The notes under the pieces are model-generated. The model saw nothing but the letters and a program-made list of their open reading frames with translations, was not told where the DNA came from and ran no database searches. From Pseudomonas sp. SLFW (GTDB lineage Bacteria; Pseudomonadota; Gammaproteobacteria; Pseudomonadales; Pseudomonadaceae), in the NCBI RefSeq assembly GCF_009905615.1, contig NZ_JAAAKW010000015.1, positions 1 through 64,000 of the forward strand: a stretch of DNA of 64,000 nt, written 5' to 3'. This document shows positions 1 to 9,630 of this stretch, piece after piece. Positions within the stretch are counted from its first letter, which is position 1, and each line of letters begins with the position of its first letter. The translations under genes were made by a program, and so were the position numbers.

Positions 1-3000
1 TCCCGCAGCAGGGGAATCGCTTCGGGCAGCGCGAATTGCTCGCCCGCCAATCCGGCGATGAACCGGCCGCCTCGAATATCCCCTCGCGCCTCCAGCCGGT
101 GAAACGTGCGCAGTAACTCCCGCCAGCTTGGCAGCCAATCGGCTTCACGCTCCAACAGGCGCCAGAACACCACGCCATAGCGGCGCAGCAGGGTCATGGC
201 GATGTGTTCGAGGGTTTCGCTGTCCAACCGTTGCGAAGCGTTGGCGGGTGCCCGACGCAGCAAGGCCCATCGCCCGGCATCGTCCATCCCGCCGATGAAC
301 GCCCCGCGATGACGTCGACTGGTGTGCGCTGCGCGTTTGCTGGCGGGGGTGATCAGGGCGCGCAGCCCGGCGAAGCTGCCGGCGTTGACCAACCCCGCAC
401 CGACCAATTCCTGAAGCGCGTTTTCCAGTTCGGTGCGCAGCAGATGGGCTTCGGTCGTGAGTTCATCGAAAAACATCGCGCCTTGGGTCGACAGCACTTC
501 GTGAACCCGTTGCGCCCGTAGTGACAATTCGGTGGGCGCGGGTTGCTCGGTCAGGCCGCTCCACAGCCGGACCTGTGGGCGCGGCAGCAGCACAATCGGC
601 GTGCTGCGCAACGCAGCGGCGCCGACCTTGTTGCGATTTGTCAGACGCATCCACACCACCTTGCCGGACCGGCACAAGTCATCCAGCCAGCTCTGGGAAT
701 AATCCTTCAGTCGTGCGGGAAGAATATCGCTGTCCCATGCGCCAGCCGCCGCTGAAAACCCTTCGAGTTGATCGACCACTTCCGGCAGCGCGGCTTTGCC
801 CTGACTCTGAGTGGAGAGAGACAAATGCTGCCAGTCGAACAGAAAACGCATGAAATCCTGCAGCGACACCGGTTCGATTTCCCGGCGCAGGCGCTTGACC
901 GTGTAGCGATGAATGCGCGACAGCAAATGCCGTTCGCACCATTGTTCGTCGCGGGCGCCGGGGCTGAAGCGACCGCGAAGGACATACCCTTCGTTTTCCA
1001 GCTGCGCCAGTGCCTGGGTGACGTCAGCTTCGGGCAGCGCGAGCGGTTCAGCGATGGCGGATAAGCTCATCGGGCCGAAGCCACTGAGCCGTGCGCGAAC
1101 GACCTCGACTTTCGCGTCGTCCTCATTCCACGGCTCGTCGAACCCTGTCAGCGCTGCCAATGGCGGGTGCATCTCTGCGGTGGGATAAACCGTTTGCAGG
1201 CAGGTGAGGCGTTCCAACGCAATCCACAACGCTTGATCGGGCGTGACTTGCAAACGGCTGGCGCGACCCGAGCGAGCAAGGCTTTCCAGCCATTTCATCC
1301 AGTCTTTCTGATCCCGGGCTTCCGGGCCGCTGACACAGCCCAAGGTCATCAACGCTTCGTGCATTTCGTCGATGTTTTGCGGCTGCGGCCAGGCTTCTTC
1401 GGCCACCGCGGCGATGGCATCGGCGTCGAGCGCTCCCAGGTCATCGGCGGACTCCGGGTCGCTCCAGCGTCGATTCAGCACGGCTTGGGTGCGGCGCTCT
1501 TCAAGGGGCGCGTCGTCCAGAAAGGTGTAGGGCTTGGCGTTGAGAATTTCCGCCGCCAGCGGGGAGGGTGCAGGCAGGTCGCGGGCGATCAGGCGCACGT
1601 CGCCTGATTCCATGCGGCGGAGCAGATTCAGCCAGCCTTCGGCGTCCATGGCTTCGTGCAGGCAGTCGTCCAGCGTTTGCTCGACCAATGGGTGCTCGGG
1701 GACGTCCCGCTCGCCGACGAGGTTTTCCAGGCAGGCGATCTGATCCGGAAACACCGTGGCGATGAGGTCTTCGCTCTTCATGCGTTGCAGTTGCGGCGCG
1801 ACTTTTCGACCGCCCGCGTAACGAGGCAACGCCAGGGCCACTCCCGCATTCCAGCGCCAACGCACGCCGAACAACGGGGCATCGAGCACGGCCTGTACCA
1901 GGATATGCTCGGCGCTGCTGGAATGCAGGTAGCGCCAGACTTCGTCGAGCGCAAAGCTGTGGCTGGTCGAGAGCGACAGCACGATAGCGTCTTCGCTGGC
2001 GGCGGCCTGCAATTCGAAGTTGAAGGTGCGGCAGAAACGCTTGCGCAGCGCCAATCCCCACGCACGGTTCAGGCGGCTGCCGAATGGGGTATGAATGACC
2101 AATTGCGTGCCGCCGGATTCGTCGAAGAAACGTTCCATTACCAGCGTGTCTTGCGACGGCAATGCGCCCAACGCCGCGTGCGCTCGCGCCAGGTACTCGA
2201 CCAGTTGTTCGGCACTGTCCGCGCCGAGGCCCAACGTGTTCATCAGCCAGTCGATGCATGGCCTGAGCTGGCCGGGGTGTTCGCTGAGCCGCTGATCGAT
2301 GTCAGCCTGCAAGCGGGCCACGGCAAACGACAGCTCATCGCTGCGTCCCGGCGCTTCGCCCAGCCAGAACGGGATGTTCGGCGGCACCCCTTGCGCGTCC
2401 TCGACCCGCACGCGGCCGGACTCGATGCGCAAAATGCGATACGACGTGTTGCCCAGCTGGAAAATATCGCCCGCGATGCTCTCGACCGCGAAGTCCTCGT
2501 TGACCGTGCCGATGTTCAGCGCCTGGGGTTCGAGGATCACGCTGTAGTCGGCATTGTCCGGGATCGTCCCGCCGCTGGTGACCGCCGTGAGCTTGCTGCC
2601 CCGCCGTCCGCGCAGGGTGTGGGTCACGGCGTCGCGATGCAGATACGCGGCCCGCACGCCCTGACGCCCGCTGTAGCCTTCGGCCAGCATGCTCAGCAGC
2701 GCTTGATAGTGCCGCTCATCGACGTCGGCGTAGGGTGATGCCTTGCGAAACATCGCGAGCAGCGCCTGTTCTCCCCATTCCTGGCAACTGACCTCGGCAA
2801 TGATCTGCTGCGCCAGCACGTCCAGCGGCGCGCGGGGAATCTGCAGCGTGTCGAGTTCGCCGCGACGTACGCAATCCAGCAAGGCGGCGCATTCGATCAG
2901 GTCGTCGCGAGAAATGGCGAACAGACGGCCTTTCGGCGTACCGCCCACGTGGTGACCGGAGCGGCCAACCCGTTGCAGAAAGGCTGCAATAGAGCGGGGC

Positions 3001-4076
3001 GAGCTGATCTGACACACGAGATCGACATCGCCGATATCGATGCCTAACTCCAGCGAGGCCGTGGCGATCAGCACTTGCAGGTCGCCGCGCTTGAGCCGTT
3101 GTTCAGCGTCCAGGCGCTGCTCTTTGGCGAGGCTGCCGTGGTGCGCGGCCACGGCCTCTTTGCCAAGGCGCTCGCTCAAATGGCGAGCCATGCGTTCGGC
3201 CAGCCGCCTGGTGTTGACGAATATTAGCGTGGTGCGGTGTTCGCGAGCGAGTTCCGCGAGGCGGTCATAAACCAGTTGCCAGACATCGTTTGCCATGACG
3301 GCGGTCAGCGGCACGGGCGGCACTTCAATTGCCAGGTCACGGGGGCGGGCGTGGCCGATATCGACAATGGCACACGGCCGACTGATCGGGTCACTGCCCA
3401 CCAGAAAACGCGACACGCGCTCGATGGGCTTTTGCGTGGCAGACAGCCCGATGCGCAGCAAGGGCTTTTCGCACAGCGCCTGCAAGCGCTCCAGGCTCAG
3501 CGCCAGATGACTGCCGCGTTTGCTGGCGGCAATAGCGTGGATTTCGTCCACGATCACCGTTTGCGTGTTCGAGAGCATGCGACGGCCCGAATCGGAACCC
3601 AGCAACACGTACAGCGATTCCGGTGTGGTCACCAGAATGTGCGGCGCGGTCTTGCGCATCGCGTTGCGTTCTTTTTGCTGCGTGTCCCCGGTGCGCACGG
3701 CGGTGCGGATGCGCAACTCTGGCAGCCCTTGCTGTTTGAGCTGTTCGGTGATGCCTGATAACGGGTTTTGCAGGTTGATCTGAATGTCGTTGGACAGGGC
3801 TTTCAGGGGCGAAACGTAGACCACGAAGGTCTGATCCGGCAGCTGGCCACCCATCTCCAAGCCCTGATGCACCAGATCGTCGATCACCGCGAGAAAGGCA
3901 GTGAGCGTCTTGCCTGAACCGGTGGGCGCGGCGATCAGGGTCGATTGGCGCCGCTTTATCAGCGGCCACGCCTGCGCCTGCGCTGCGGTCACGGCGGGAA
4001 ATGTCTGGCTGAACCACGCGCTGACCGCCGGGTGAAAGGCGTCGAGCACCGGATCGAGAGTCTGGGGAAGATTCAT
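1..4076 (-). CDS. lhr: Large DEAH-box ATP-dependent helicase Lhr (C-terminus outside window)
   Basis: Superfamily 2 3'-5' DNA helicase of the long Lhr type, implicated in DNA repair. The reading frame is open from ATG 4076 to the left edge, about 1,358 codons, so it is partial; long Lhr proteins run roughly 1,400-1,550 residues and only the C-terminal end should be missing. The Walker A motif APTGSGKT is at residues 50-57 and the DEIH box at 177-180. A second ATG at 4080 lies in another frame and does not give the helicase. The gene diverges from the epimerase pair that starts at 4237. Confidence 0.92.
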   Translation of the reverse strand, partial: MNLPQTLDPVLDAFHPAVSAWFSQTFPAVTAAQAQAWPLIKRRQSTLIAAPTGSGKTLTAFLAVIDDLVHQGLEMGGQLPDQTFVVYVSPLKALSNDIQINLQNPLSGITEQLKQQGLPELRIRTAVRTGDTQQKERNAMRKTAPHILVTTPESLYVLLGSDSGRRMLSNTQTVIVDEIHAIAASKRGSHLALSLERLQALCEKPLLRIGLSATQKPIERVSRFLVGSDPISRPCAIVDIGHARPRDLAIEVPPVPLTAVMANDVWQLVYDRLAELAREHRTTLIFVNTRRLAERMARHLSERLGKEAVAAHHGSLAKEQRLDAEQRLKRGDLQVLIATASLELGIDIGDVDLVCQISSPRSIAAFLQRVGRSGHHVGGTPKGRLFAISRDDLIECAALLDCVRRGELDTLQIPRAPLDVLAQQIIAEVSCQEWGEQALLAMFRKASPYADVDERHYQALLSMLAEGYSGRQGVRAAYLHRDAVTHTLRGRRGSKLTAVTSGGTIPDNADYSVILEPQALNIGTVNEDFAVESIAGDIFQLGNTSYRILRIESGRVRVEDAQGVPPNIPFWLGEAPGRSDELSFAVARLQADIDQRLSEHPGQLRPCIDWLMNTLGLGADSAEQLVEYLARAHAALGALPSQDTLVMERFFDESGGTQLVIHTPFGSRLNRAWGLALRKRFCRTFNFELQAAASEDAIVLSLSTSHSFALDEVWRYLHSSSAEHILVQAVLDAPLFGVRWRWNAGVALALPRYAGGRKVAPQLQRMKSEDLIATVFPDQIACLENLVGERDVPEHPLVEQTLDDCLHEAMDAEGWLNLLRRMESGDVRLIARDLPAPSPLAAEILNAKPYTFLDDAPLEERRTQAVLNRRWSDPESADDLGALDADAIAAVAEEAWPQPQNIDEMHEALMTLGCVSGPEARDQKDWMKWLESLARSGRASRLQVTPDQALWIALERLTCLQTVYPTAEMHPPLAALTGFDEPWNEDDAKVEVVRARLSGFGPMSLSAIAEPLALPEADVTQALAQLENEGYVLRGRFSPGARDEQWCERHLLSRIHRYTVKRLRREIEPVSLQDFMRFLFDWQHLSLSTQSQGKAALPEVVDQLEGFSAAAGAWDSDILPARLKDYSQSWLDDLCRSGKVVWMRLTNRNKVGAAALRSTPIVLLPRPQVRLWSGLTEQPAPTELSLRAQRVHEVLSTQGAMFFDELTTEAHLLRTELENALQELVGAGLVNAGSFAGLRALITPASKRAAHTSRRHRGAFIGGMDDAGRWALLRRAPANASQRLDSETLEHIAMTLLRRYGVVFWRLLEREADWLPSWRELLRTFHRLEARGDIRGGRFIAGLAGEQFALPEAIPLLR

Positions 4077-4236
4077 GCATGAATTTATGCGGGCGCAGGC
4101 GAGCAGATGCAAGGGCCGGTGATCGGTGAGGTCGGCGGAGCACGGGTTGGGACTTACCCGCCCAACGTGTTATGTTTGCGACCGTTTTTTCACCTATCTT
4201 TCTAACTTGAATTCCAAGACCGAGCCTGCTGACTCT

Positions 4237-5121
4237 ATGCGAATGCGCCTTATGCTGTTGGGCGGCGGGAATGCCCTTGGGCAGGCGTTGATTCGTCTGG
4301 GTGCCGAGGAGGACATTGGCTTCCTCGCACCGCGTCCACCGCAAGACGGTTGGGACGCGGCAAGCCTGACGCAACTGCTCGATGACACCCGCCCGGATGC
4401 CTTGATCAATCTTGCCTATTACTTCGACTGGTTTCAGGCGGAGAGCGTGAGTGCGGAGAGGCTGGACACCCAGGAACGCTCCGTCGAGCGTCTGGCTGAG
4501 CTGTGCCAACATCACAACATCGTGCTGGTTCAACCTTCCAGCTACCGGGTGTTCGATGGCTCGCGCGCGACCGCCTACAGCGAGAAAGACGAACCCGTGC
4601 CATTGGGCTCTCGTGGCCAGGCGCTGTGGCGGATCGAACAGAGCGTGCGCGCGACCTGCCCACAACATGTGCTGGTGCGTTTCGGCTGGTTGCTCGATGA
4701 CAGCGCCGAGGGCGTGCTCGGGCGGTTTTTGAGCCGTGCTGAAACCCCTGATGAATTGCTGCTTGCCGATGATCGCCGTGGCAATCCGACGCCGGTCGAT
4801 GACGCGGCGCGGGTGATCATTTCAGTGCTGAAACAGCTGGATTGCGCGGCACCGCTGTGGGGCACCTATCACTACGCCGGTCACGAGGCGACCACGCCCT
4901 TGGCGTTGGGGCAGGCGATTCTCACCGAAGCCCGGTTGATGAAGCCGCTGGCCATCGAGGCGCCGACCGCCCAGGCCCACGCCGCCAGCCCGGATGCCGC
5001 CGAAGAGCCGCAGAACGCTGTGCTGGCGTGCAAGAAAATCCTTCACACCTTTGGTATCAAGCCCCGCGCATGGCGTGCCGGTTTGCCCAGCTTATTGGAC
5101 CGCTACTACCGTCATGTCTGA
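4237..5121 (+). CDS. RmlD-like sugar nucleotide-binding protein (NAD(P) epimerase/reductase fold)
   Basis: Predicted extended short-chain dehydrogenase of 294 residues, resembling RmlD-type dTDP-sugar reductases. The N-terminus carries a glycine-rich nucleotide loop (LGGGNALGQ), and SSYRVFDG near residue 105 matches the region holding the family active-site serine and tyrosine. ATG 4237 was chosen because it sits just before the Rossmann strand; the frame is open upstream but shows no better start. It overlaps the next epimerase gene by 8 bp, so the two are probably co-transcribed and act on the same nucleotide sugar. The substrate cannot be told from sequence. Confidence 0.82.
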   Translation: MRMRLMLLGGGNALGQALIRLGAEEDIGFLAPRPPQDGWDAASLTQLLDDTRPDALINLAYYFDWFQAESVSAERLDTQERSVERLAELCQHHNIVLVQPSSYRVFDGSRATAYSEKDEPVPLGSRGQALWRIEQSVRATCPQHVLVRFGWLLDDSAEGVLGRFLSRAETPDELLLADDRRGNPTPVDDAARVIISVLKQLDCAAPLWGTYHYAGHEATTPLALGQAILTEARLMKPLAIEAPTAQAHAASPDAAEEPQNAVLACKKILHTFGIKPRAWRAGLPSLLDRYYRHV

Positions 5122-6043
5122 TGCTCCTGTCCTCATCACCGGCGGCGCCGGTTTCATCGGTTCGCACCTGGTCGATGCCCTGCTCGCCAAGGGTTACGCC
5201 GTGCGCGTGCTCGACGATTTGTCAGCCGGTAAACGCAGCAACCTGCCGCTGGACAACCCACGGGTCGAATTGATCGAGGGCGATGTCGCCGATGCCGCCC
5301 TGGTGGCGCGCGCGGCGATGGGGTGCCAAGCGGTTGCGCATCTGGCGGCCGTGGCGTCGGTGCAGGCGTCGGTGGACGATCCGGTCCGGACGCATCAGAG
5401 CAATTTCATCGGCACGTTGAACGTCTGTGAGGCCATGCGTCAGGCGGGCATCAAGCGTGTGGTGTTCGCGTCCAGCGCGGCGGTGTACGGCAACAACGGC
5501 GAAGGCGAGGCAATTACCGAAGACACGGCGAAAGCCCCGCTGACCCCTTACGCGTCCGACAAGCTGGCCAGCGAGTATTACTTCGATTTCTATCGTCGCC
5601 AGCACGGCCTGGAACCGGTGGTGTTTCGCTTCTTCAACATCTTCGGGCCGCGTCAGGACCCGTCGTCGCCGTATTCGGGTGTGATCAGCATCTTCGCCGA
5701 GCGCGCCGTGAAGGGCCTGCCGATTTCAGTGTTTGGCGATGGCGAGCAGACCCGGGATTTTTTCTACGTCGAAGACTTGGTCGATCTTGTGGTGCAAGGG
5801 TTCGAATTACCGGTGGTGGGCGAGGGCGCAGTCAACGTGGGCCTGAACGCAACGACGTCGCTGAACGAACTGCTGGCGGCTTTCGGCGAAGTGGTAGGCA
5901 GTTTGCCGCCCGTGACCTACCTGCCTGCGCGCTCGGGGGACATCAAGCACTCCCGCGCTGACAATGAGCGGTTGCTCGAACGCTTCAAAGTGCCTGAGCC
6001 GACGCCGCTGAATGTCGGGCTGGCGCGGTTGTTGGGGCGCTGA
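5114..6043 (+). CDS. NAD-dependent epimerase/dehydratase (UDP-glucose 4-epimerase-like)
   Basis: Extended SDR of 309 residues with the NAD motif TGGAGFIGSH at the N-terminus, SSAAVYG, and the catalytic YASDK (Tyr-x-x-x-Lys). These are the hallmarks of GalE-type nucleotide-sugar epimerases and related dehydratases. ATG 5114 overlaps the stop codon of the preceding RmlD-like gene, implying translational coupling and a shared job in making a surface-polysaccharide sugar. It ends just before a strong intrinsic terminator. Specificity (galE, wbpP or other) is not decidable here; overall family assignment is secure. Confidence 0.88.
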   Translation: MSDAPVLITGGAGFIGSHLVDALLAKGYAVRVLDDLSAGKRSNLPLDNPRVELIEGDVADAALVARAAMGCQAVAHLAAVASVQASVDDPVRTHQSNFIGTLNVCEAMRQAGIKRVVFASSAAVYGNNGEGEAITEDTAKAPLTPYASDKLASEYYFDFYRRQHGLEPVVFRFFNIFGPRQDPSSPYSGVISIFAERAVKGLPISVFGDGEQTRDFFYVEDLVDLVVQGFELPVVGEGAVNVGLNATTSLNELLAAFGEVVGSLPPVTYLPARSGDIKHSRADNERLLERFKVPEPTPLNVGLARLLGR

Positions 6044-6055
6044 ATCGCAGGCAGC

Positions 6056-6083
6056 AAAAAGGCACCGATGAGGTGCCTTTTTT
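6056..6083. terminator. Intrinsic terminator, likely bidirectional
   Basis: A GGCACC/GGTGCC stem with a 5-nt loop is flanked by five A on the left and six T on the right. It sits between the plus-strand epimerase gene (stop 6043) and the convergent OmpW-like gene (stop 6112), and can serve both. Confidence 0.85.
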
Positions 6084-6111
6084 GTGCGCGCTGCTTCAGG
6101 TCAGTGGGGCG

Positions 6112-6798
6112 TCAGAATTTGTAACCCACACCTACCATGTACACCCACGGGTCGATGTCCACGTCCACTTTGGTTTTGCCGACGCTCAGGGCCGATGGCC
6201 CGTCGACACTGGCTTTGGTGTCGATGTCGATGTACCAGACCGACGCGTTCAGCATGATCTTGTCGGTCAGCATGTAGTCCATGCCGATCTGACCGGCCAG
6301 CCCGACCGAGTCCTTGAGTTTCAGATTGCTGAAGCCCTGATCCTTGCGATCACCGGCAAGGTCGGTGTCGAAGAACTTGGTGTAGTTCAGACCGACACCG
6401 ACGTAGGGCTGGAATTTCGACGACGCTTCCATCGGGTAGTACTGCAGCGACAGGGTAGGCGGCAGTTGTTTCACGTCTGCCAGCTTGCCGTCGAGCCCGG
6501 GACCGAGGCCTTTGACGCCGATGGTGTGGCTGAACGGTGTCGCGGCCAGCAGTTCCAGACCGACATGATCGGTGAGCATGTAGGCGAAGGTCAGGCCCAG
6601 TTGGGTCGAGTTGTCAGCGGTTGCCTTGGTGCCCGCGACCTTGGCGCCGTCGAGCTTCAGGTTGCCGCTGTCTTCGTTGGGCACCACCCGCGCCGCGCCC
6701 GCGCGCACGATGAAATCGCCCGCCTCATGGGCGTCGGCGACGACCGGGGTACACAGGGCGAGCGCAAGGACGGATGCGCCGAGCAGGGACTTGTTCAT
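6112..6798 (-). CDS. OmpW family outer membrane protein
   Basis: Predicted 8-stranded outer-membrane beta-barrel of 228 residues. A signal peptide of about 23 residues ends at VADA, and the mature protein begins HEAGDFIVRAGAARV, typical of OmpW. The C-terminal residue is Phe (GVGYKF), the usual BAM signal of outer-membrane barrels. The length matches OmpW (about 210-230). OmpW proteins form narrow hydrophobic channels and respond to stress or growth condition. It is a single-gene unit followed by the shared terminator at 6056. Confidence 0.92.
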   Translation of the reverse strand: MNKSLLGASVLALALCTPVVADAHEAGDFIVRAGAARVVPNEDSGNLKLDGAKVAGTKATADNSTQLGLTFAYMLTDHVGLELLAATPFSHTIGVKGLGPGLDGKLADVKQLPPTLSLQYYPMEASSKFQPYVGVGLNYTKFFDTDLAGDRKDQGFSNLKLKDSVGLAGQIGMDYMLTDKIMLNASVWYIDIDTKASVDGPSALSVGKTKVDVDIDPWVYMVGVGYKF

Positions 6799-6910
6799 GG
6801 GGGCTCCAGAAGGGCATTGAAAAGGGATGCCCCCATGTTACGAACAGTACAGATTCGGGTTTTTGATGCAGCTCAATGAAAAGTTGATCGATCGGACAAT
6901 GGACGAATTT

Positions 6911-7043
6911 GTAGGAGCGTGGCTTGTCCCGCGATCGGCTGCAAAGCAGTCGCAGATTCTCCAAGCACGGTGCTTCAGGATTAACGCGTATTCAGGTTTT
7001 AGGACGACTCCGTCGTCCATCGCGGGACAAGCCACGCTCCTAC
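6911..7043. repeat. Inverted REP pair, family A (GTAGGAGCGTGGCTTGTCCC)
   Basis: The unit GTAGGAGCGTGGCTTGTCCC begins at 6911 and its inverted copy ends at 7043, with about 90 bp of spacer. The same family recurs at 11912-12043. This is the typical head-to-head REP doublet (BIME) of Pseudomonas intergenic regions. Confidence 0.9.
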
Positions 7044-7057
7044 ACGCAGGGGGACAA

Positions 7058-7579
7058 TCACTGATCCGGCAGCTCGTAGATCAGGATCTTGTCCGCTTCC
7101 ATCTGGTACCCGGCATCTGCCAGTTCGCTGGTAGTGGATTTGACCTGCATCGGGCCTTCGATCCAGTACGGCTGGTAGAGCTCGTCGACTTTCACGCCCA
7201 ATTCGCTGGTGACGTGGACGATCTGGTTCGGCGGCGGGGGCGGGACGTGGATGCAGGCGCCGAAGTACGGCACCAGCAGAAACTCCGTCACGCGGCCTTC
7301 TTCACTCACTTCCAGCGGCACGATGTACCCCGGCAAGCGCACCATTTGCCCGTCGAGGGATTTCACCACCGGGGCGTGGGGCGCCAGTTGGTGGGCGGCG
7401 GGGGCGGATTCCATCGCCAGGGTATCCGCCATCTTCGACAGGTCGTGGATCGGCGCCGTGACCAGTTTTACCGGTGGCGCATCGGCCGGGATCATCTCCT
7501 GCCATGTTAAAACCCGCAGGTCTTGCGCCCACGACGACGTGGCGACCAGCAACGACAACAACACCCACAACCTGCGCAT
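7058..7579 (-). CDS. DUF3299 domain-containing secreted protein (zinc operon)
   Basis: Protein of 173 residues with a signal peptide ending at SSWA and a DUF3299 domain; a proline run (PPPPPN) follows the conserved PYFGACIHV stretch. The molecular function is unknown. It is the last gene of a four-gene operon with an FtsX-type permease, an ABC ATPase and a DUF2796/ZrgA protein. Homologous clusters in Pseudomonas are zinc-responsive, so a periplasmic accessory role in zinc uptake is inferred. The start is either GTG 7582 or ATG 7579; ATG was preferred because a GAGGA Shine-Dalgarno lies 7 nt upstream. Confidence 0.85.
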   Translation of the reverse strand: MRRLWVLLSLLVATSSWAQDLRVLTWQEMIPADAPPVKLVTAPIHDLSKMADTLAMESAPAAHQLAPHAPVVKSLDGQMVRLPGYIVPLEVSEEGRVTEFLLVPYFGACIHVPPPPPNQIVHVTSELGVKVDELYQPYWIEGPMQVKSTTSELADAGYQMEADKILIYELPDQ

Positions 7580-7589
7580 CACAACGTCC

Positions 7590-8855
7590 TCATAAGCGAA
7601 TCGACAGACCGTCCGCCAGCGACTGGCGATAGGCGCGCCAGGCCGGCACGACGCCCATCAGCAGCGCAGCGCCGAGGATGCCCCCCAGCAGCGTCCATTC
7701 ATACGCAGTCGGCAGCGACAGTGGCAAGTACAGACCGTAATTGGCCTGCACGTAACCCTGAGCCGACGCGATGCCGATGTACAGCAGCGCCAGACCACTG
7801 ACCGCCCCGGCGAAGGCCAGCGCAAAGGCTTCGAGGATCAACAGGCTCGCGACATGCCAGGGACGTGCGCCCACCGAACGCAGGATCGCCATCTCCCTAC
7901 GGCGCTCGTTGAGGCTGGTGAGAATCGCGGTCAGCATGCCGATCAGACCGGTCAGCACCACGAACAGCGAGATCACGAACAACGCCTTTTCAGCGGTGCC
8001 CATCAGGCTCCACAACTCCTGCAACGCCACGCCCGGCAGGATCGCCAGCATCGGCTCGCCACGGAAATCATTGATCTCTCGTTGCAGCGCGAAGGTGGAA
8101 ATCTTGCTGTTCAGCCCGAGCATGAACGCGGTGATGGCCGTGGGCGTGAGGTCCATGTTGCGTGCCTGATCCGCGCTGATCCGACCTGCTCCTTGAGCGG
8201 GCACGCCGTTGTGCCAGTCGATGTGGATCGCCTCCATGCCGCCAAGACTGATGTGCAGCGTACGGTCCACGGGCGTGCCGGTGCGCTTGAGAATCCCGAC
8301 CACGGTGAACGGCTTGTCATCGTGTTTGACGAGGCTTACCACCGCCACGCCATGGGCCAGCACCAGCTTGTCGCCGAGCTTGTAATGCAGCGCGTTGGCG
8401 ACTTCGGCCCCCAGCACCACTTCGAACGGGTCGGTGGCGAACGGTCGGCCCTCGGCCATTTCCAGGTGCTGCTGGCGCCCGTACTGGTAATGCTCGAAAT
8501 ACGATTCGTTGGTGCCCATCACTCGATAGCCGCGATGGCTGTCGCCGAGGGAAATCGGGATCGCCCACTTCACCTGCTTGCTGTTGGCGAAGTGCTGGAA
8601 GCTGTCCCAGCGGATGTTGTTGGTGGCGTCACCGATGCGGAACACCGAATACAGCAGCAGGTTCACCGAGCCGGAACGTGCGCCGACGATCAGGTCTGTG
8701 CCGCTGATGGTGCTGGCAAAGCTGGCGCGGGCTTCGGTGCGCACCCGTTCCACGGCCAGCAGCAGGCAGACCGACAGGGCGATGGCGAAGGCCGTGAGAA
8801 ACGCGGTGAAGCGGCGGTTGGCAAGACTGGCCAGCGCCAGGCGAAGAAGATACAT
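7590..8855 (-). CDS. FtsX-type ABC transporter permease (zinc operon)
   Basis: Inner-membrane permease of 421 residues in the MacB/FtsX/LolC class: one N-terminal transmembrane segment (about residues 15-40), a large periplasmic domain, then three C-terminal membrane segments from about residue 290. The C-terminal SLNERRREMAILRSVGA region is a signature of this class. ATG 8855 begins 1 bp after the stop of the ATPase gene. Together they probably form a mechanotransmission-type complex rather than a classical importer. Context suggests it handles zinc or a zinc-binding partner protein. Confidence 0.88.
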   Translation of the reverse strand: MYLLRLALASLANRRFTAFLTAFAIALSVCLLLAVERVRTEARASFASTISGTDLIVGARSGSVNLLLYSVFRIGDATNNIRWDSFQHFANSKQVKWAIPISLGDSHRGYRVMGTNESYFEHYQYGRQQHLEMAEGRPFATDPFEVVLGAEVANALHYKLGDKLVLAHGVAVVSLVKHDDKPFTVVGILKRTGTPVDRTLHISLGGMEAIHIDWHNGVPAQGAGRISADQARNMDLTPTAITAFMLGLNSKISTFALQREINDFRGEPMLAILPGVALQELWSLMGTAEKALFVISLFVVLTGLIGMLTAILTSLNERRREMAILRSVGARPWHVASLLILEAFALAFAGAVSGLALLYIGIASAQGYVQANYGLYLPLSLPTAYEWTLLGGILGAALLMGVVPAWRAYRQSLADGLSIRL

Positions 8856-8856
8856 C

Positions 8857-9567
8857 TCAAACCTCGGGGGCGACGGCGGCGCGGTTGAGTTCGGCCAGCG
8901 ACAGGTTGCGGTCGAACAGCGGCGCCAGGCTCTGGTCATGGCTGACGAACAACAGGCTGGCACCCGCCTCGCGGCATTCGGCGAACAGCAGTTGAATGAA
9001 CGCCTCGCGAGCGTCGGCGTCCAGCGCCGAGGTCGGCTCGTCGGCGATCACCAGCTCAGGTTGGCCAATCAAGGCCCGTGCGGCAGCGACCCGTTGTTGC
9101 TGGCCGATGGACAGCGAATCGGCACGACGTTCGAGCAGTTGCGGGTCTTTCAAGCCCAGGTGCGCGAGCAGCGTGGCGGCAGCTTTATCGACGCTGCCAT
9201 GGCGTTGAGTTGCACGCTGGGCACGCAGCTTTGAAAAGTGGCAGGGCAGTTCGACGTTTTCCCGCACCGAGAGAAACGGCAGCAGGTTGAACTGCTGAAA
9301 AATGTAGCCGGTGTGATCGACACGAAAGCGGTCGCGGGCGCCTGCCGAAAGCTGCGTCAACTCCTGGCCGAGCAGGCGAATGCTGCCGCGATTGGGTTTC
9401 TGCACGCCGCCGAGCAGGCCGAGCAAGGTGGTCTTCCCGCTGCCGCTGGGGCCTTTGAGAAACAGCGTTTCGCCCGGTTCCAAGCGGAAGGCCGGGATGT
9501 CCAGCAGCGGCGCGTGTCCTGGCCAGGCGAAGCCCAGTTCGGACAGTTCAATAAGTGCTTGAGTCAT
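8857..9567 (-). CDS. ABC transporter ATP-binding protein (zinc operon)
   Basis: ABC ATPase of the LolD/MacB type, 236 residues from ATG 9567. It has Walker A GPSGSGKTT, a signature-like SIGQQQRVAAARAL (LSGGQ variant with serine-isoleucine), Walker B LVIADEPTSALD and the switch SHD. GTG 9579 is an alternative start that would add a partly duplicated MTQA; neither start has a clear Shine-Dalgarno. It pairs with the FtsX-like permease immediately downstream. The operon order DUF2796-ATPase-permease-DUF3299 matches the zinc-regulated cluster I recall from P. aeruginosa (PA4063-PA4066). Confidence 0.88.
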   Translation of the reverse strand: MTQALIELSELGFAWPGHAPLLDIPAFRLEPGETLFLKGPSGSGKTTLLGLLGGVQKPNRGSIRLLGQELTQLSAGARDRFRVDHTGYIFQQFNLLPFLSVRENVELPCHFSKLRAQRATQRHGSVDKAAATLLAHLGLKDPQLLERRADSLSIGQQQRVAAARALIGQPELVIADEPTSALDADAREAFIQLLFAECREAGASLLFVSHDQSLAPLFDRNLSLAELNRAAVAPEV

Positions 9568-9630
9568 GGCCTGAGTCACGTTGGAAAGTGAACGGCCGGG
9601 AAAACCCCGGTCGCAGGTGCAGGCGCAGGT

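Noticed and set aside
3391..4668. Long minus-strand frame across the lhr/epimerase promoter
   Set aside because: Wrong frame of lhr joined to antisense of the epimerase; the helicase motifs are in another frame.
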